64,000 bases of DNA from Bryobacteraceae bacterium. GTDB taxonomy: Bacteria > Acidobacteriota > Terriglobia > Bryobacterales > Bryobacteraceae. Numbering within the stretch: the stretch's first letter is position 1; each line of letters starts with the position of its first letter. Location of the stretch: assembly GCA_026002875.1 (NCBI GenBank), contig BPGE01000001.1, forward strand, positions 3,596,001 to 3,660,000, given 5' to 3'. Position numbers and translations under genes: made by a program. Shown piece by piece: positions 44,263 through 52,227 of the stretch. The notes below the pieces were generated by a model. The model saw only the letters and a list, made by a program, of their open reading frames with translations. It did no database searches and had not been told where the DNA came from.

Positions 44263-44823
44263 CCCCCGCTGGCGGGCCGATCCGTGAGCCCACGCGGGAA
44301 GAACCCCTCGCCCTTGCTCGCATCAGCCTGCACTGAGATCGCAGCCGACGTCGCCGGCTCCGGGCTTCGAAAGAGGCCTGCTACGCCCTGACAGCGTTCG
44401 GGGCGATGACCCCGCGGAACATCAGCACGAAAGCAAAGCCGCGGCGCGTTCTGTGCCGCGAGCGAAGGCTGCGAGAGCCGCGAATGCGAGCGGTCATCCG
44501 GACGCCCCCCGGCAGGCGATTGTTGAAAGCGTGGCCGGGCGTAGGATGAGAGGAGCCTCGCGGCAGCAACCCTTCCGGCGCTGGTCCGGAGCCGCTGTCG
44601 GGCGATCACAACCGCGGCCCCTGCCGGGCGGGGTTCTCCGCACAAAGACACTCAACGGCGGCCCCAGCCTGCGGCTCGGGAACACCTCCAGTGTTCTTGC
44701 CGAGTTGTCCACGGGCGGATTCCCTCAAGAAACCAGCAGGCGCACTTACTGGCTGATTCAGGCCCCGCTTTCTGTTGTCGTCTGCGCGAATCGGAGCTCC
44801 GGCGCCTCGCTGTGATCGCGGAC

Positions 44824-44855
44824 AGAAAAGGGGAATTGTGTTCCTGTCCCCTTTT
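44824..44855 (-). repeat. Right 32 bp inverted-repeat arm
   Basis: This is the perfect reverse complement of 44231-44262. Read on the minus strand it is the first sequence after the sppA coding region, whose TAA stop (44854-44856) overlaps it by two bases, so both convergent genes enter the same hairpin. Confidence 0.9.
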
Positions 44856-46596
44856 AATGGATGCGGATCTGGAATGGCAGCACGCGCAGAAAGCCGCCGT
44901 GGAGCCACGGCGCCAGACCTGCGGGCATGCTGCGCAGGAGCACCGCTGTCTCGGCGTCCCACGCAGATTCATCGGAAGGCGACGGGCGGAACCACATTTC
45001 GAACCAGCTCTTCGGCGACGGATACACGCTCAGCCTCACCACCTCGTCGTCCTTGATGCCCGCCTTCTTCTTCAGCATCTCCACCGCCGCGTCGAGTCCG
45101 CCGTTGGCGTCGACGAGTCCGAGCGCCAGCGCCCTCTCGCCGCTCCAGACGCGTCCCTGCGCATGCGGCTCGATCTCTTCCACCTTCTTCTTCCGTCCCT
45201 CGGAGACGCGCTTGAGAAAACCGGCGTAGATGAAGTCGATCGTTTCCCGCAGCTTCGCCCTGCCCTCCGGCGTCAGCTTCTGGAAATCGGAATCGAGATC
45301 GGCGAACTGCCCGCGCTTGAGAATTTCCTTGTTGACCCCGATCTTGCCGTAGAGCCCGCGCAGGTTCGCCTTGCCGTAGATGACGCCGATCGAACCCGTG
45401 ATCGTGCCCGGATAGGCGACGATCGGATCGCCGGTCATGGCCATGTAATAGCCGCCCGACGCCGCCACGTCCGACATCGAGAAAACCATCGGTTTCTTGC
45501 GCGAAAGCCGTTTGAGCTGCTCCAGAATCTCGTCGGAAGCCACGGCATCGCCTCCGGGGCTGTCGATGCGCACGATCACGCCGCGGATCGACGGATCTTT
45601 TTCGATCAGCTTCACCTGCTGCTCGATCCCTTTCGGCGTGATGGCCTGTTCTTCACCAAACAGATCAGCCGGGGACGTACGGAGGATGCTGCCCTGCGCA
45701 ATCAGCAGCGCCACCTGCCGCACTTTCTTCCCTTTCAGGTCCGGCGGAATCCGCAGATATTCGCGCGCGGCCAGAGCCTTGGCCTTGTCCTTCGCCTTCG
45801 CGCTGGAGACGTCTTCCACCCTCTGCTCGGCGTCCTTCTCATACAGCAGTTCGTCGATCAGTCCTGCCGCGACCGCCTTCGGCGCGACGTAAGGTCCGCC
45901 GTCGATCAGCGCGCGCGCCTTCTCCGCGGACGTCTTGCGGGCCTCCGCCAGCGCCTTGACGAGCCGCGCGTACTGATCATCGAGGATCGCGTTGAGCGCC
46001 TCGCGCGTCTCCGGGCTCATGCCCGTGCGCGTGAACATGTCGCCCGCGTCCTTGTACTTGCCCGCGTGCTCGATCTCCACTTCGATGCCGAGCTTGTCCA
46101 GCGTCCCTTTGACATACATCGCCTCGACGCGCAGCCCGCGCAGATCCAGCACGTCCTCCGGCGCCATGTAGATCTTGTCCGCCGCCGAAGCCAGGAAATA
46201 CTCGCGCGTGCCGGGGCTCGACAGCCACGCGTGGACCGGCTTGCCCGCCTTGCGCACTTCCTCGATGCCGCTGCGGATCTCCTCGAGCTTTCCCCAGCCG
46301 AGGGAGAGTCCGCGCGGCCGCAGCAGCACGCCTTTCACGCGGTCGTCTTTCGCCGCCCTCCGCAGCGCGCTCCAGGCTTCGGCCACCGTGAGCGGAGCCC
46401 GGGATTCCCAGGCGGGCAGCGGCAGCATCATCGGCTGCAGCTCCGGCATGTCGCCGCCCATGCGGAGCGAAAGCCACGCCGCCTCCAGCGGCTCGGGCGC
46501 CCGTTGGGCGAACTTGACGGCTGCGAAAAACAGCACCACCGCCGTCACGCCGGCGATGATGAACCCGGCGATGATGCCGAGCAGAAATTTCTTCAT
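44854..46596 (-). CDS. sppA: Signal peptide peptidase SppA, long (67K) type
   Basis: The 580-residue protein has an N-terminal membrane anchor (LLGIIAGFIIAGVTAVVLFFAA) and two ClpP-fold halves. The general base Lys is in the first half (EIEHAGKYKDAGDMF) and the nucleophile Ser in the second (VRIDSPGGDA, then FSMSDVAASGGYYMAM), which is the dyad arrangement of E. coli-type SppA. It degrades cleaved signal peptides in the membrane. GAGGAGG is eight bases before the ATG. The end of the gene abuts the inverted-repeat element. Confidence 0.92.
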   Translation of the reverse strand: MKKFLLGIIAGFIIAGVTAVVLFFAAVKFAQRAPEPLEAAWLSLRMGGDMPELQPMMLPLPAWESRAPLTVAEAWSALRRAAKDDRVKGVLLRPRGLSLGWGKLEEIRSGIEEVRKAGKPVHAWLSSPGTREYFLASAADKIYMAPEDVLDLRGLRVEAMYVKGTLDKLGIEVEIEHAGKYKDAGDMFTRTGMSPETREALNAILDDQYARLVKALAEARKTSAEKARALIDGGPYVAPKAVAAGLIDELLYEKDAEQRVEDVSSAKAKDKAKALAAREYLRIPPDLKGKKVRQVALLIAQGSILRTSPADLFGEEQAITPKGIEQQVKLIEKDPSIRGVIVRIDSPGGDAVASDEILEQLKRLSRKKPMVFSMSDVAASGGYYMAMTGDPIVAYPGTITGSIGVIYGKANLRGLYGKIGVNKEILKRGQFADLDSDFQKLTPEGRAKLRETIDFIYAGFLKRVSEGRKKKVEEIEPHAQGRVWSGERALALGLVDANGGLDAAVEMLKKKAGIKDDEVVRLSVYPSPKSWFEMWFRPSPSDESAWDAETAVLLRSMPAGLAPWLHGGFLRVLPFQIRIH

Positions 46597-46651
46597 CGAC
46601 GCCTCCTCCCCGGATCCGCGCGGCAGCGCCCTCTGGCTGTCCGGATCTTCT

Positions 46652-47542
46652 CTACGCGCCTTCCAGAATCAGATCCACGCGGCGGTTCACTTCCTTCAGA
46701 TACTCCGCATCGCCTCCGCGCAGCTCCACCGTCGCGTCGCCGCGGTAGCCGATCTCGAGAAACGCCTGATGCACCGCCTTCCAGTCGATCTCGCCCTCGC
46801 GCAGGTCGACGAACTCCGGCACGCGCTTCTTCTGCGGCGGATCGCCCGGGATCGTGTACGTGCGCCAGGCGAAGTCTTTCAGGTGCACCTTCACGATGCG
46901 CTTGCCCAGCGTGCGGATCCAGTCCTGCGGAAATCCGAACAGCACCATGTTGCCGACGTCGAAATACGCCTTCACCCACGGGCTCTCGAACTGATCCACG
47001 TACTGCGCGAACTCCAGCGGGCTGAGCAGGAACTTGTTCCACACTTCTTCCACGCCGATGACAACCTTGTTCTCGCGCGCCAGAGGCAGCAGCTTCCGGA
47101 TCTGCGCCGTCGAGCGGTCCCATGCCTGCCTGTATCCGACCTCGGCATTCACCACCGCGGGCACCAGCAGCACCGTCTCCGCTCCCCACGCCTTCGCGTT
47201 ACGGATGCTGGTCTCGATGCCGTGGACGCATTTTTCCACCACGGCCGGGTCGGGACTCGACAGCGGAAATTTCCAGTGGTCGCGGTTCATCACCGAGTGC
47301 ACCGGCAGACCCGTCTTGCGGCTGGCGGCGAGCACTTCTTCGACCTGCGACTGCTCATCCATGGTGGGGCACTCCACCGACTCGAAGCCGCACTCTTTGG
47401 CCAGCGCGAAGCGCTCCTCGACAGTCAGCTTCGACGGAAGCATGCTCCAGTAAATGCCCTTGCGCATGGGCAGCCGCCTGCCGCCGGTCTGTGCGGCGGC
47501 CAGCGATGCAGCGGAGGTGGAAACGAATTCTCGGCGGTTCAT
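46652..47542 (-). CDS. Tat-signal sugar phosphate isomerase/epimerase-like TIM barrel
   Basis: The 296-residue protein begins with a Tat-type signal (MNRREFVSTSAASLAAA) and continues as a xylose-isomerase-like TIM barrel: RKGIYWSMLP, LAKECGFESVECPT, WGAETVLLVPAVV, VIGVEEVWNKFLLSP (Glu metal ligand), VKAYFDVGNMVLFG, VKVHLKDF and GDATVELRGG. The metal and substrate residues are in place, so it is probably an active isomerase or epimerase outside the cytoplasm; the sugar is unknown. Tat-exported members are numerous in acidobacteria and planctomycetes. It is followed by sppA 55 bases on. Confidence 0.85.
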   Translation of the reverse strand: MNRREFVSTSAASLAAAQTGGRRLPMRKGIYWSMLPSKLTVEERFALAKECGFESVECPTMDEQSQVEEVLAASRKTGLPVHSVMNRDHWKFPLSSPDPAVVEKCVHGIETSIRNAKAWGAETVLLVPAVVNAEVGYRQAWDRSTAQIRKLLPLARENKVVIGVEEVWNKFLLSPLEFAQYVDQFESPWVKAYFDVGNMVLFGFPQDWIRTLGKRIVKVHLKDFAWRTYTIPGDPPQKKRVPEFVDLREGEIDWKAVHQAFLEIGYRGDATVELRGGDAEYLKEVNRRVDLILEGA

Positions 47543-47630
47543 GGGCGTGCCTTTATCAGTCAGCTTGCCCTGATTGTACACCCCCTCGCCCTGCGCGCTG
47601 TTCTGCGGCCGCGCCCTATCATTGAAGGGA

Positions 47631-48494
47631 ATGCCGTGGCTCGACAAACTCGGCGGCGACCCGCAGCTGACCGCATGGGTGGCCGTCGCCGTTCTCGTGG
47701 AGGCGGCGCTGTACGCCTCCATGGCGCGGGAGCGATGGAGGCGGAAATGGCAGCCGCGTCTGCTCGTCGCCGCCGCGCCGCTTTCCTGCGCCCTGTATCA
47801 CGTGGCGCTGCCGCAGAGCAGCCTGAAGAGCGTGCTCTGGCTGGGCGCGATGGCCGCGGTCTTCGTGCTCGCGAGCCCGGCGTTGAGCCGCGCCCGCCAC
47901 GGCTGGGCCCTTCTGCTGGCGCTCGCCGCCGCGCCCATCCTGTTCAAGGCCTTCCGTCCCCTTTATCCGCCCGCCGGGGAGCTGCGCATGGAGTTCCTCG
48001 GGCAGCTGATGTGGATCCGCACCACGCTGCTGACGGTGCTTCGCGATCTTCAGCCGCAAGGCGTCGGTTTCGGCTTCTGGCCGGAGGCGCGGGAGTGGAA
48101 GACCGGGCTGCGCTATTTCCTGATGCTCGCGCCCGTGGCGTTTGTGCTGGCCGCCGCCACCGGCTTCGCGCGTCCCGCCTGGCCGGAAGCGGATTGGCCG
48201 GTCGTGGCCCTGAACGCCGTTGCCACCTTCTTCGGCATTCTCTGGGTGGTCGCGCTCAGCGAGGAATTTTTCTTCCGCGGCCTGCTGCAGCAGCGCGCCG
48301 GCCTGTGGGCTGCGTCCGCGCTGTTCGGACTGGCGCATCTCGGATTCCGCGAGTTTCCCAACTGGCGCTTCGCCATCGTGGCCGCCGTCGCGGGCGTGTT
48401 CTACGGGCTGGCGTTCCGCGCGGGCGGCGGCATCCGCGCCTCGATGGTGACCCACGCGCTCACCGTCGTCTTCTGGCGCGCATTCTTCCGCTAG
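47631..48494 (+). CDS. CPBP family intramembrane metalloprotease
   Basis: The 287-residue protein has about eight membrane spans and the three CPBP (CAAX protease/bacteriocin-processing) motifs: SEEFFFRG (EExxxR), FGLAHLGF and a C-terminal HALTVVFW. It is a glutamic/metallo intramembrane protease like Rce1; bacterial substrates are mostly unknown. I start at ATG 47631, eight bases after a TATCAT box (47617-47622) and with GAAGGGA between. The stop (CTAG) is shared with the stop of the convergent PLP gene. Confidence 0.85.
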   Translation: MPWLDKLGGDPQLTAWVAVAVLVEAALYASMARERWRRKWQPRLLVAAAPLSCALYHVALPQSSLKSVLWLGAMAAVFVLASPALSRARHGWALLLALAAAPILFKAFRPLYPPAGELRMEFLGQLMWIRTTLLTVLRDLQPQGVGFGFWPEAREWKTGLRYFLMLAPVAFVLAAATGFARPAWPEADWPVVALNAVATFFGILWVVALSEEFFFRGLLQQRAGLWAASALFGLAHLGFREFPNWRFAIVAAVAGVFYGLAFRAGGGIRASMVTHALTVVFWRAFFR

Positions 48495-49771
48495 CGTGCG
48501 GCCTGCGGCTGCGATGCGAGGAACTCCGACACGCGGTCCAGCGCCTGCTCGAAGTCGCGCAGCAGGTCGCGCCAGTCCTCCACGCCGACCGAGATGCGCA
48601 CCATCCCGTCCGTGATGCCTGCGATGCGGCGCTCCTCTTCGCTGCAGCCGGCATGCGTCGTCGTCGCCGGATGGCAGACCAGCGTCTCCATCCCGCCCAG
48701 CGAGACGGCGTTGTGCGCCAGCCGGATGCTGCGCAGAAACTCGAACGCCGCCGGCTTGCCGCCGTGCAGGTCCAGCGCGATCATCGCGCCAGGATAATCG
48801 CACTGCGACAGCCGGATGCGGATCTGCTCGGGATCGTCGAACAGCGTGGGGTAATAGATATGGCGGATCTCGGGCCGTTTCACCAGGCTCTCGGCGATGC
48901 GCTGCGCGTTCTTCGACTGCCGGTTCATCCGCAGGCTCACCGTCGGCAGCCGCCCGTCCAGAATCCAGCACTCGTCCGGCTGCAGGATGTTGCCGAACAG
49001 CCCCCGCCGCGCGCGGATCGGCTTGTCAAACTTCGGATCCGCCCCGAGCACGACGCCCGCCAGCAGGTCTGAAAAGCCGCCCAGATACTTCGTGGCCGAA
49101 TACACCACCAGATCCGCGCCCAGCGTCAGCGGATGCTGAAACGCCGGTCCGAGGAACGTGTTGTCGACAATCACCGCGGGCTTCGGATCCAGCGAAGCCG
49201 CGGTGAGCGCGGCGCGTTTGATGTCCGTCATCACCATCGTCGGATTGGCCGGCGTTTCGATGAAGACGGCCTTCAGCCCTGGCGTCGAGCGGATCGCTTC
49301 GTCGATCTCGGCCGAACGGCCGGCGATGACGGGCACGCAGCGGATGTTCAGCGGTTCGAGCAGATCATGAACCAGGTGCTGCGTGCCGCCGTACAAAGGC
49401 ACCGTGTACACCATGGCGTCGCCGGGCTTCAGCAGAGCCAGCACCGTCGTCATGATCGCGGCCATGCCCGAATTGAACACGATCGCCCACTCGGCCCCTT
49501 CCTCGAGCGGCACGATCTGATCTTCGAGAATCTCCGCGTTCGGATGATTGAATCGCGAGTAGATCAGGTCGGGCTGCTCGCCCGGCTCGAGCTCGGCCTT
49601 GCCTGTCAGCAACGCAAAGGCGCGCTCGGCCGCTTCCGGACTCGAAAACACGTACGTGGAACTGCGGAACACGGCTGGCCGTGCGCTGCCGACAGACAGG
49701 CGGGGATCGAAACCGCGCGTCAGAACGGCCGTGGAAGGATGGGCCCCGTGCAGGGTTCGGCGGGATGCCAT
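48491..49771 (-). CDS. Cys/Met metabolism PLP-dependent lyase (cystathionine gamma-synthase/lyase family)
   Basis: This 426-residue fold type I PLP enzyme of the trans-sulfuration family has the phosphate-binding SGMAAI (residues 101-106), Tyr in YSRFNHPNAE, VIVDNTFLGP and Lys228 in YSATKYLGG, which forms the Schiff base. The C-terminal SLGGMETLVCHPATTTHA is typical of methionine gamma-lyase, cystathionine gamma-lyase or O-acetylhomoserine sulfhydrylase; these cannot be separated by eye. GGAGG precedes the ATG by about nine bases. Confidence 0.88.
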   Translation of the reverse strand: MASRRTLHGAHPSTAVLTRGFDPRLSVGSARPAVFRSSTYVFSSPEAAERAFALLTGKAELEPGEQPDLIYSRFNHPNAEILEDQIVPLEEGAEWAIVFNSGMAAIMTTVLALLKPGDAMVYTVPLYGGTQHLVHDLLEPLNIRCVPVIAGRSAEIDEAIRSTPGLKAVFIETPANPTMVMTDIKRAALTAASLDPKPAVIVDNTFLGPAFQHPLTLGADLVVYSATKYLGGFSDLLAGVVLGADPKFDKPIRARRGLFGNILQPDECWILDGRLPTVSLRMNRQSKNAQRIAESLVKRPEIRHIYYPTLFDDPEQIRIRLSQCDYPGAMIALDLHGGKPAAFEFLRSIRLAHNAVSLGGMETLVCHPATTTHAGCSEEERRIAGITDGMVRISVGVEDWRDLLRDFEQALDRVSEFLASQPQAAR

Positions 49772-49949
49772 GATGGCGGACCTCCGCGAATCAGTGTACC
49801 CTCCCCGGGGCCGTGGCGGAACCTTAGTACCGAAGTCCTGCCCGGGCGCCCGCGCCCTCTGTCCCCAAAGTGGGGCGTCTCAGAGCTTTTGCGGATTCAG
49901 AAATTCCGGCGCCGCACGCTAGAATCGGGGTGACATCAGGCGAACCGGC

Positions 49950-50174
49950 ATGAGAACCACTCGCCCGCCCAAAGGCTATTACAACGAAGCCGAGGCCGCC
50001 CGGCAGCTCGGCGTGACCCTGGACGAGTTCCGCGCGCTCGTCCGCGACCATCTGCTCGAAGATGACGAGCATCTGGCCAATCTGCCCCGCATGTATTTTC
50101 AGCCCTCCGATCTGGTCGTGCTGCGCATGCTGGCTTCGCGCCGCTGCCGGGACGCCTGCGCCGCCGCGCGTTGA
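49950..50174 (+). CDS. Small MerR-like helix-turn-helix protein
   Basis: The 74 residues read as a DNA-binding-like fold: YYNEAEAARQLGVTLDEFRALV resembles the first helix-turn-helix of MerR/excisionase proteins, followed by a beta-hairpin region (MYFQPSDLVVLRML). There is no effector domain. A TAGAAT box (49920-49925) lies 24 bases upstream. The gene ends 13 bases before the DinB-like gene, so they may form a unit. Function unknown. Confidence 0.6.
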   Translation: MRTTRPPKGYYNEAEAARQLGVTLDEFRALVRDHLLEDDEHLANLPRMYFQPSDLVVLRMLASRRCRDACAAAR

Positions 50175-50187
50175 AGCCGCAGCACGG

Positions 50188-50742
50188 TTGTCTTTCCTCT
50201 CCTGTTCAGCGACACTGGAGCCTGCCCCGCCAGGAGGAGGCTCTGCCGCGAAGGACTTCATCATCGCGGATCTTGCCCAGGATCTCGAAAACATCAAGGA
50301 GTATTTCGACCGCTCCACGCGCAGTCTGATGGAAGAGGACTCCGGCTTCGCGCCCGCTGAAGGCATGTTCACAGCAGCCCGGCATGTGGCGCACACGGCG
50401 CAGACCATCGAGTGGTTCTTCGACGGCGCCTTCAGCCCCGATGGCTTCCGGATGGAATGGGAAGAAATGGATCGCGAGGTCCGCAGCATTCAGTCGCTCG
50501 ACGAGGCGCGCCGGTGGCTGGAGCGGGCCTTCGCCGCCGGGCAGGCGGCCATTGCGGCTCACGCGCCCTCCGAGCGGGAAGCGCCGCTGCCCCCCGGGCC
50601 GATCATGGGCGGACTTCCGCGCTTCACAGTCCTCGGCGCCATTCGTGATCACACGGCGCACCACCGCGGCGCGCTCGCCGTCTATGCGCGCCTCCTCGGC
50701 AAAGTCCCGCCCATGCCCTACGCAGAAACCCCGGAGGCTTGA
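50188..50742 (+). CDS. DinB-family protein (start uncertain)
   Basis: A four-helix DinB/YfiT-like fold with the metal-binding His triad is visible: ARHVAHTAQTIEW in helix 2 and DHTAHHRGALAVYARLLG in helix 4. Such proteins act as metal-dependent thiol transferases or are uncharacterised. The clearly coding part begins near DFIIADLAQDLENI (about 50253), but no ATG or GTG precedes it in frame; TTG 50188 is the first usable start and gives 184 residues. An AGGAGGAGG at about 50232-50240 lies before the conserved part, as if the original start codon after it were lost. Confidence 0.65.
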   Translation: MSFLSCSATLEPAPPGGGSAAKDFIIADLAQDLENIKEYFDRSTRSLMEEDSGFAPAEGMFTAARHVAHTAQTIEWFFDGAFSPDGFRMEWEEMDREVRSIQSLDEARRWLERAFAAGQAAIAAHAPSEREAPLPPGPIMGGLPRFTVLGAIRDHTAHHRGALAVYARLLGKVPPMPYAETPEA

Positions 50743-50767
50743 CAACAGGCACGGCCTGGGGAACAAT
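50739..50767 (+). promoter_or_regulatory. Promoter-like site for the 25-residue peptide gene
   Basis: TTGACA (50739-50744) and AACAAT (50762-50767) are separated by 17 bases, with the ATG 20 bases further on and a GGAG between them. Confidence 0.45.
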
Positions 50768-50787
50768 CCGGAACGGAGAAGCCCGCC

Positions 50788-50865
50788 ATGGTGATCCGTG
50801 TGCTCATGGCGGTGGTGGCGGCCCTGATCCTGGCCTTCCTGCTGCCCGTGCCTGTGTCCGGGTAG
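50788..50865 (+). CDS. Predicted 25-residue membrane peptide
   Basis: ATG 50788 opens a 25-codon frame whose product is a single hydrophobic helix (VLMAVVAALILAFLLPVPV) with one Arg near the N-terminus, ending at TAG 50863-50865, one base before the convergent galU stop. A GGAG ribosome site and a plausible TTGACA/AACAAT promoter precede it. Small single-span peptides of this kind often modulate membrane complexes; nothing identifies a partner here. The call rests only on these signals. Confidence 0.45.
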   Translation: MVIRVLMAVVAALILAFLLPVPVSG

Positions 50866-50866
50866 C

Positions 50867-51754
50867 TCAGCCGAGTTCGAGGGAACGAAGATAGGCGCGG
50901 AATGGCTCGCCCAGGTCGGGCCGTTTCATCGCGAACTCGACCGTCGCCTGCAGGAAGCCCAGCTTGTCGCCGGCGTCGAAGCGCCTGCCCTCGAACTTGA
51001 CTCCGTAAATCGGCCTCGTCTTCAGCAGAATCCTCAGCGCATCGGTCAGCTGAATCTCGTTGTTGCGGCCCGGCGGCGTGTTCTCGATCGCCGTGAAGAT
51101 CTCCGGAGTGAGGATGTAGCGCCCGATGATGGCGAGGTTCGAGGGCGCGTCATCGGGACGGGGTTTCTCGACCAGATCGTGGATGCGGAACACCCTCCCG
51201 TCCAGCCCCTCGTGCGGCCGGGGCTCGGCGGCCACGACGCCATAGGCGCTGATCTGCTCCCGCGGCACTTCCATCAGCGCCAGCACGGAAGCGCCGTAAT
51301 ATTCATACACGCGGAGCAGCTGCCGCAGGCACGGCTCGGCCGCATCGATCACGTCATCCGACAGCACGACGCCGAACGGCTCCGGCCCTACCAGGTCTTT
51401 CGCCCGCAGGACGGCGTGCCCCAGGCCGAGCGCTTCCTTCTGCCGCACATAGGCCACGTCGATCATGTCCGAGATCGCCCGCACGGCCTGCAACGTCTCC
51501 GCCTTGCCGCGCTGCTCCAGCAGATGCTCCAGCTCGAAAGAGACGTCGAAGTGATCTTCGATGGCCGTCTTGCCGCGCCCCGTGACGATGACGATGTTCA
51601 GCATGCCGCTGGCGATCGCTTCCTCGATGCCGTACTGGATCAGCGGCTTGTCCACCAGCGGCAGCATCTCCTTGGGCATCGCCTTCGTGGCGGGCAGAAA
51701 CCGCGTGCCCAGGCCCGCGGCGGGAAAAACGGCCTTCCGGACTGGCGCAATCAT
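50867..51754 (-). CDS. galU: UTP-glucose-1-phosphate uridylyltransferase
   Basis: The 295-residue enzyme makes UDP-glucose for glycan and trehalose synthesis. The nucleotide-binding N-terminus PAAGLGTRFLPATKAMPKEM, the PLIQYGIEEA helix, VLSDDVI, GRYILTPEIF and the Lys-containing GVKFEGRRFDAGDKLGF are all present. There are two ATGs in tandem (51757, 51754); TACAAT (51762-51767, minus strand) ends seven bases before the second and there is no Shine-Dalgarno, so I choose 51754. The frame is open slightly upstream. Confidence 0.94.
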   Translation of the reverse strand: MIAPVRKAVFPAAGLGTRFLPATKAMPKEMLPLVDKPLIQYGIEEAIASGMLNIVIVTGRGKTAIEDHFDVSFELEHLLEQRGKAETLQAVRAISDMIDVAYVRQKEALGLGHAVLRAKDLVGPEPFGVVLSDDVIDAAEPCLRQLLRVYEYYGASVLALMEVPREQISAYGVVAAEPRPHEGLDGRVFRIHDLVEKPRPDDAPSNLAIIGRYILTPEIFTAIENTPPGRNNEIQLTDALRILLKTRPIYGVKFEGRRFDAGDKLGFLQATVEFAMKRPDLGEPFRAYLRSLELG

Positions 51755-51953
51755 CATGCCCATTGTAGACAATGACCGCAGGGCTTCCCATCGCGCGCAG
51801 CGGGGATCACGGGCCGGGAAATCCTGTATGCGCGCTGCCGCAAAAGGCCGAAATCGGCGGGAAATGCCCGAAAATTGAAAGCTCTGCGCGGCCTATGCTA
51901 GCTTCGGTGGTAGAGGTTGCTGGGTTTCACTCGTTCAGAGAGGGGATACAATC

Positions 51954-52214
51954 ATGGCCTACGTTATCGCTGAGCCGTGCATCGGCACCAAGGATACCGC
52001 CTGCGTCGACGCCTGCCCCGTCGACTGCATCCACCCGCGCAAGGACGAACCCGGCTTCGAGCAGGCCGAAATGCTCTATATCGACCCCGTCGAGTGCATC
52101 GACTGCGGCGCCTGTGTGCCTGTGTGCCCCGTCAGCGCCATCTTCGCTCTCGACGACCTCCCCGAGAAGTGGAAGGAATACGCGCAGAAGAACGCCGCCT
52201 ACTACGGGCGCTGA
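51954..52214 (+). CDS. Seven-iron type ferredoxin
   Basis: The 86 residues have two cluster sites: CIGTKDTACVDACPVDC near the start (a [3Fe-4S]/[4Fe-4S] site of the FdxA type, with eight residues CIGTKDTA between first and second Cys) and CIDCGACVPVCPVSAI. The sequence resembles FdxA of Thermus and proteobacteria. It transfers single electrons in the cytoplasm; the partner is unknown. GAGAGGGGAT lies upstream of the ATG. Confidence 0.92.
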   Translation: MAYVIAEPCIGTKDTACVDACPVDCIHPRKDEPGFEQAEMLYIDPVECIDCGACVPVCPVSAIFALDDLPEKWKEYAQKNAAYYGR

Positions 52215-52227
52215 TCTGCGCCGCCCT

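Larger units (their letters stand above)
44231..44855. mobile_element. 625 bp non-coding element bounded by perfect 32 bp inverted repeats (MITE/REPIN-like)
   Basis: The stretch between gatB and sppA is bounded by two identical 32 bp hairpin sequences in inverted orientation. I see no convincing gene inside: the open frames lack ribosome sites, family motifs and the codon bias of the neighbours. The arm has the GGGGACAGG theme found in REP-like hairpins that are mobilised by REP-associated Y1 transposases in other bacteria; that link is an inference. No target-site duplication is obvious. It fills the whole intergenic space: six bases after the gatB stop and touching the sppA stop. Confidence 0.55.

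Noticed and set aside
44381-44815. Short open frames inside the inverted-repeat element
   Set aside because: None has a ribosome site or recognisable family. I searched by eye for a Y1 transposase His-x-His motif and saw none.
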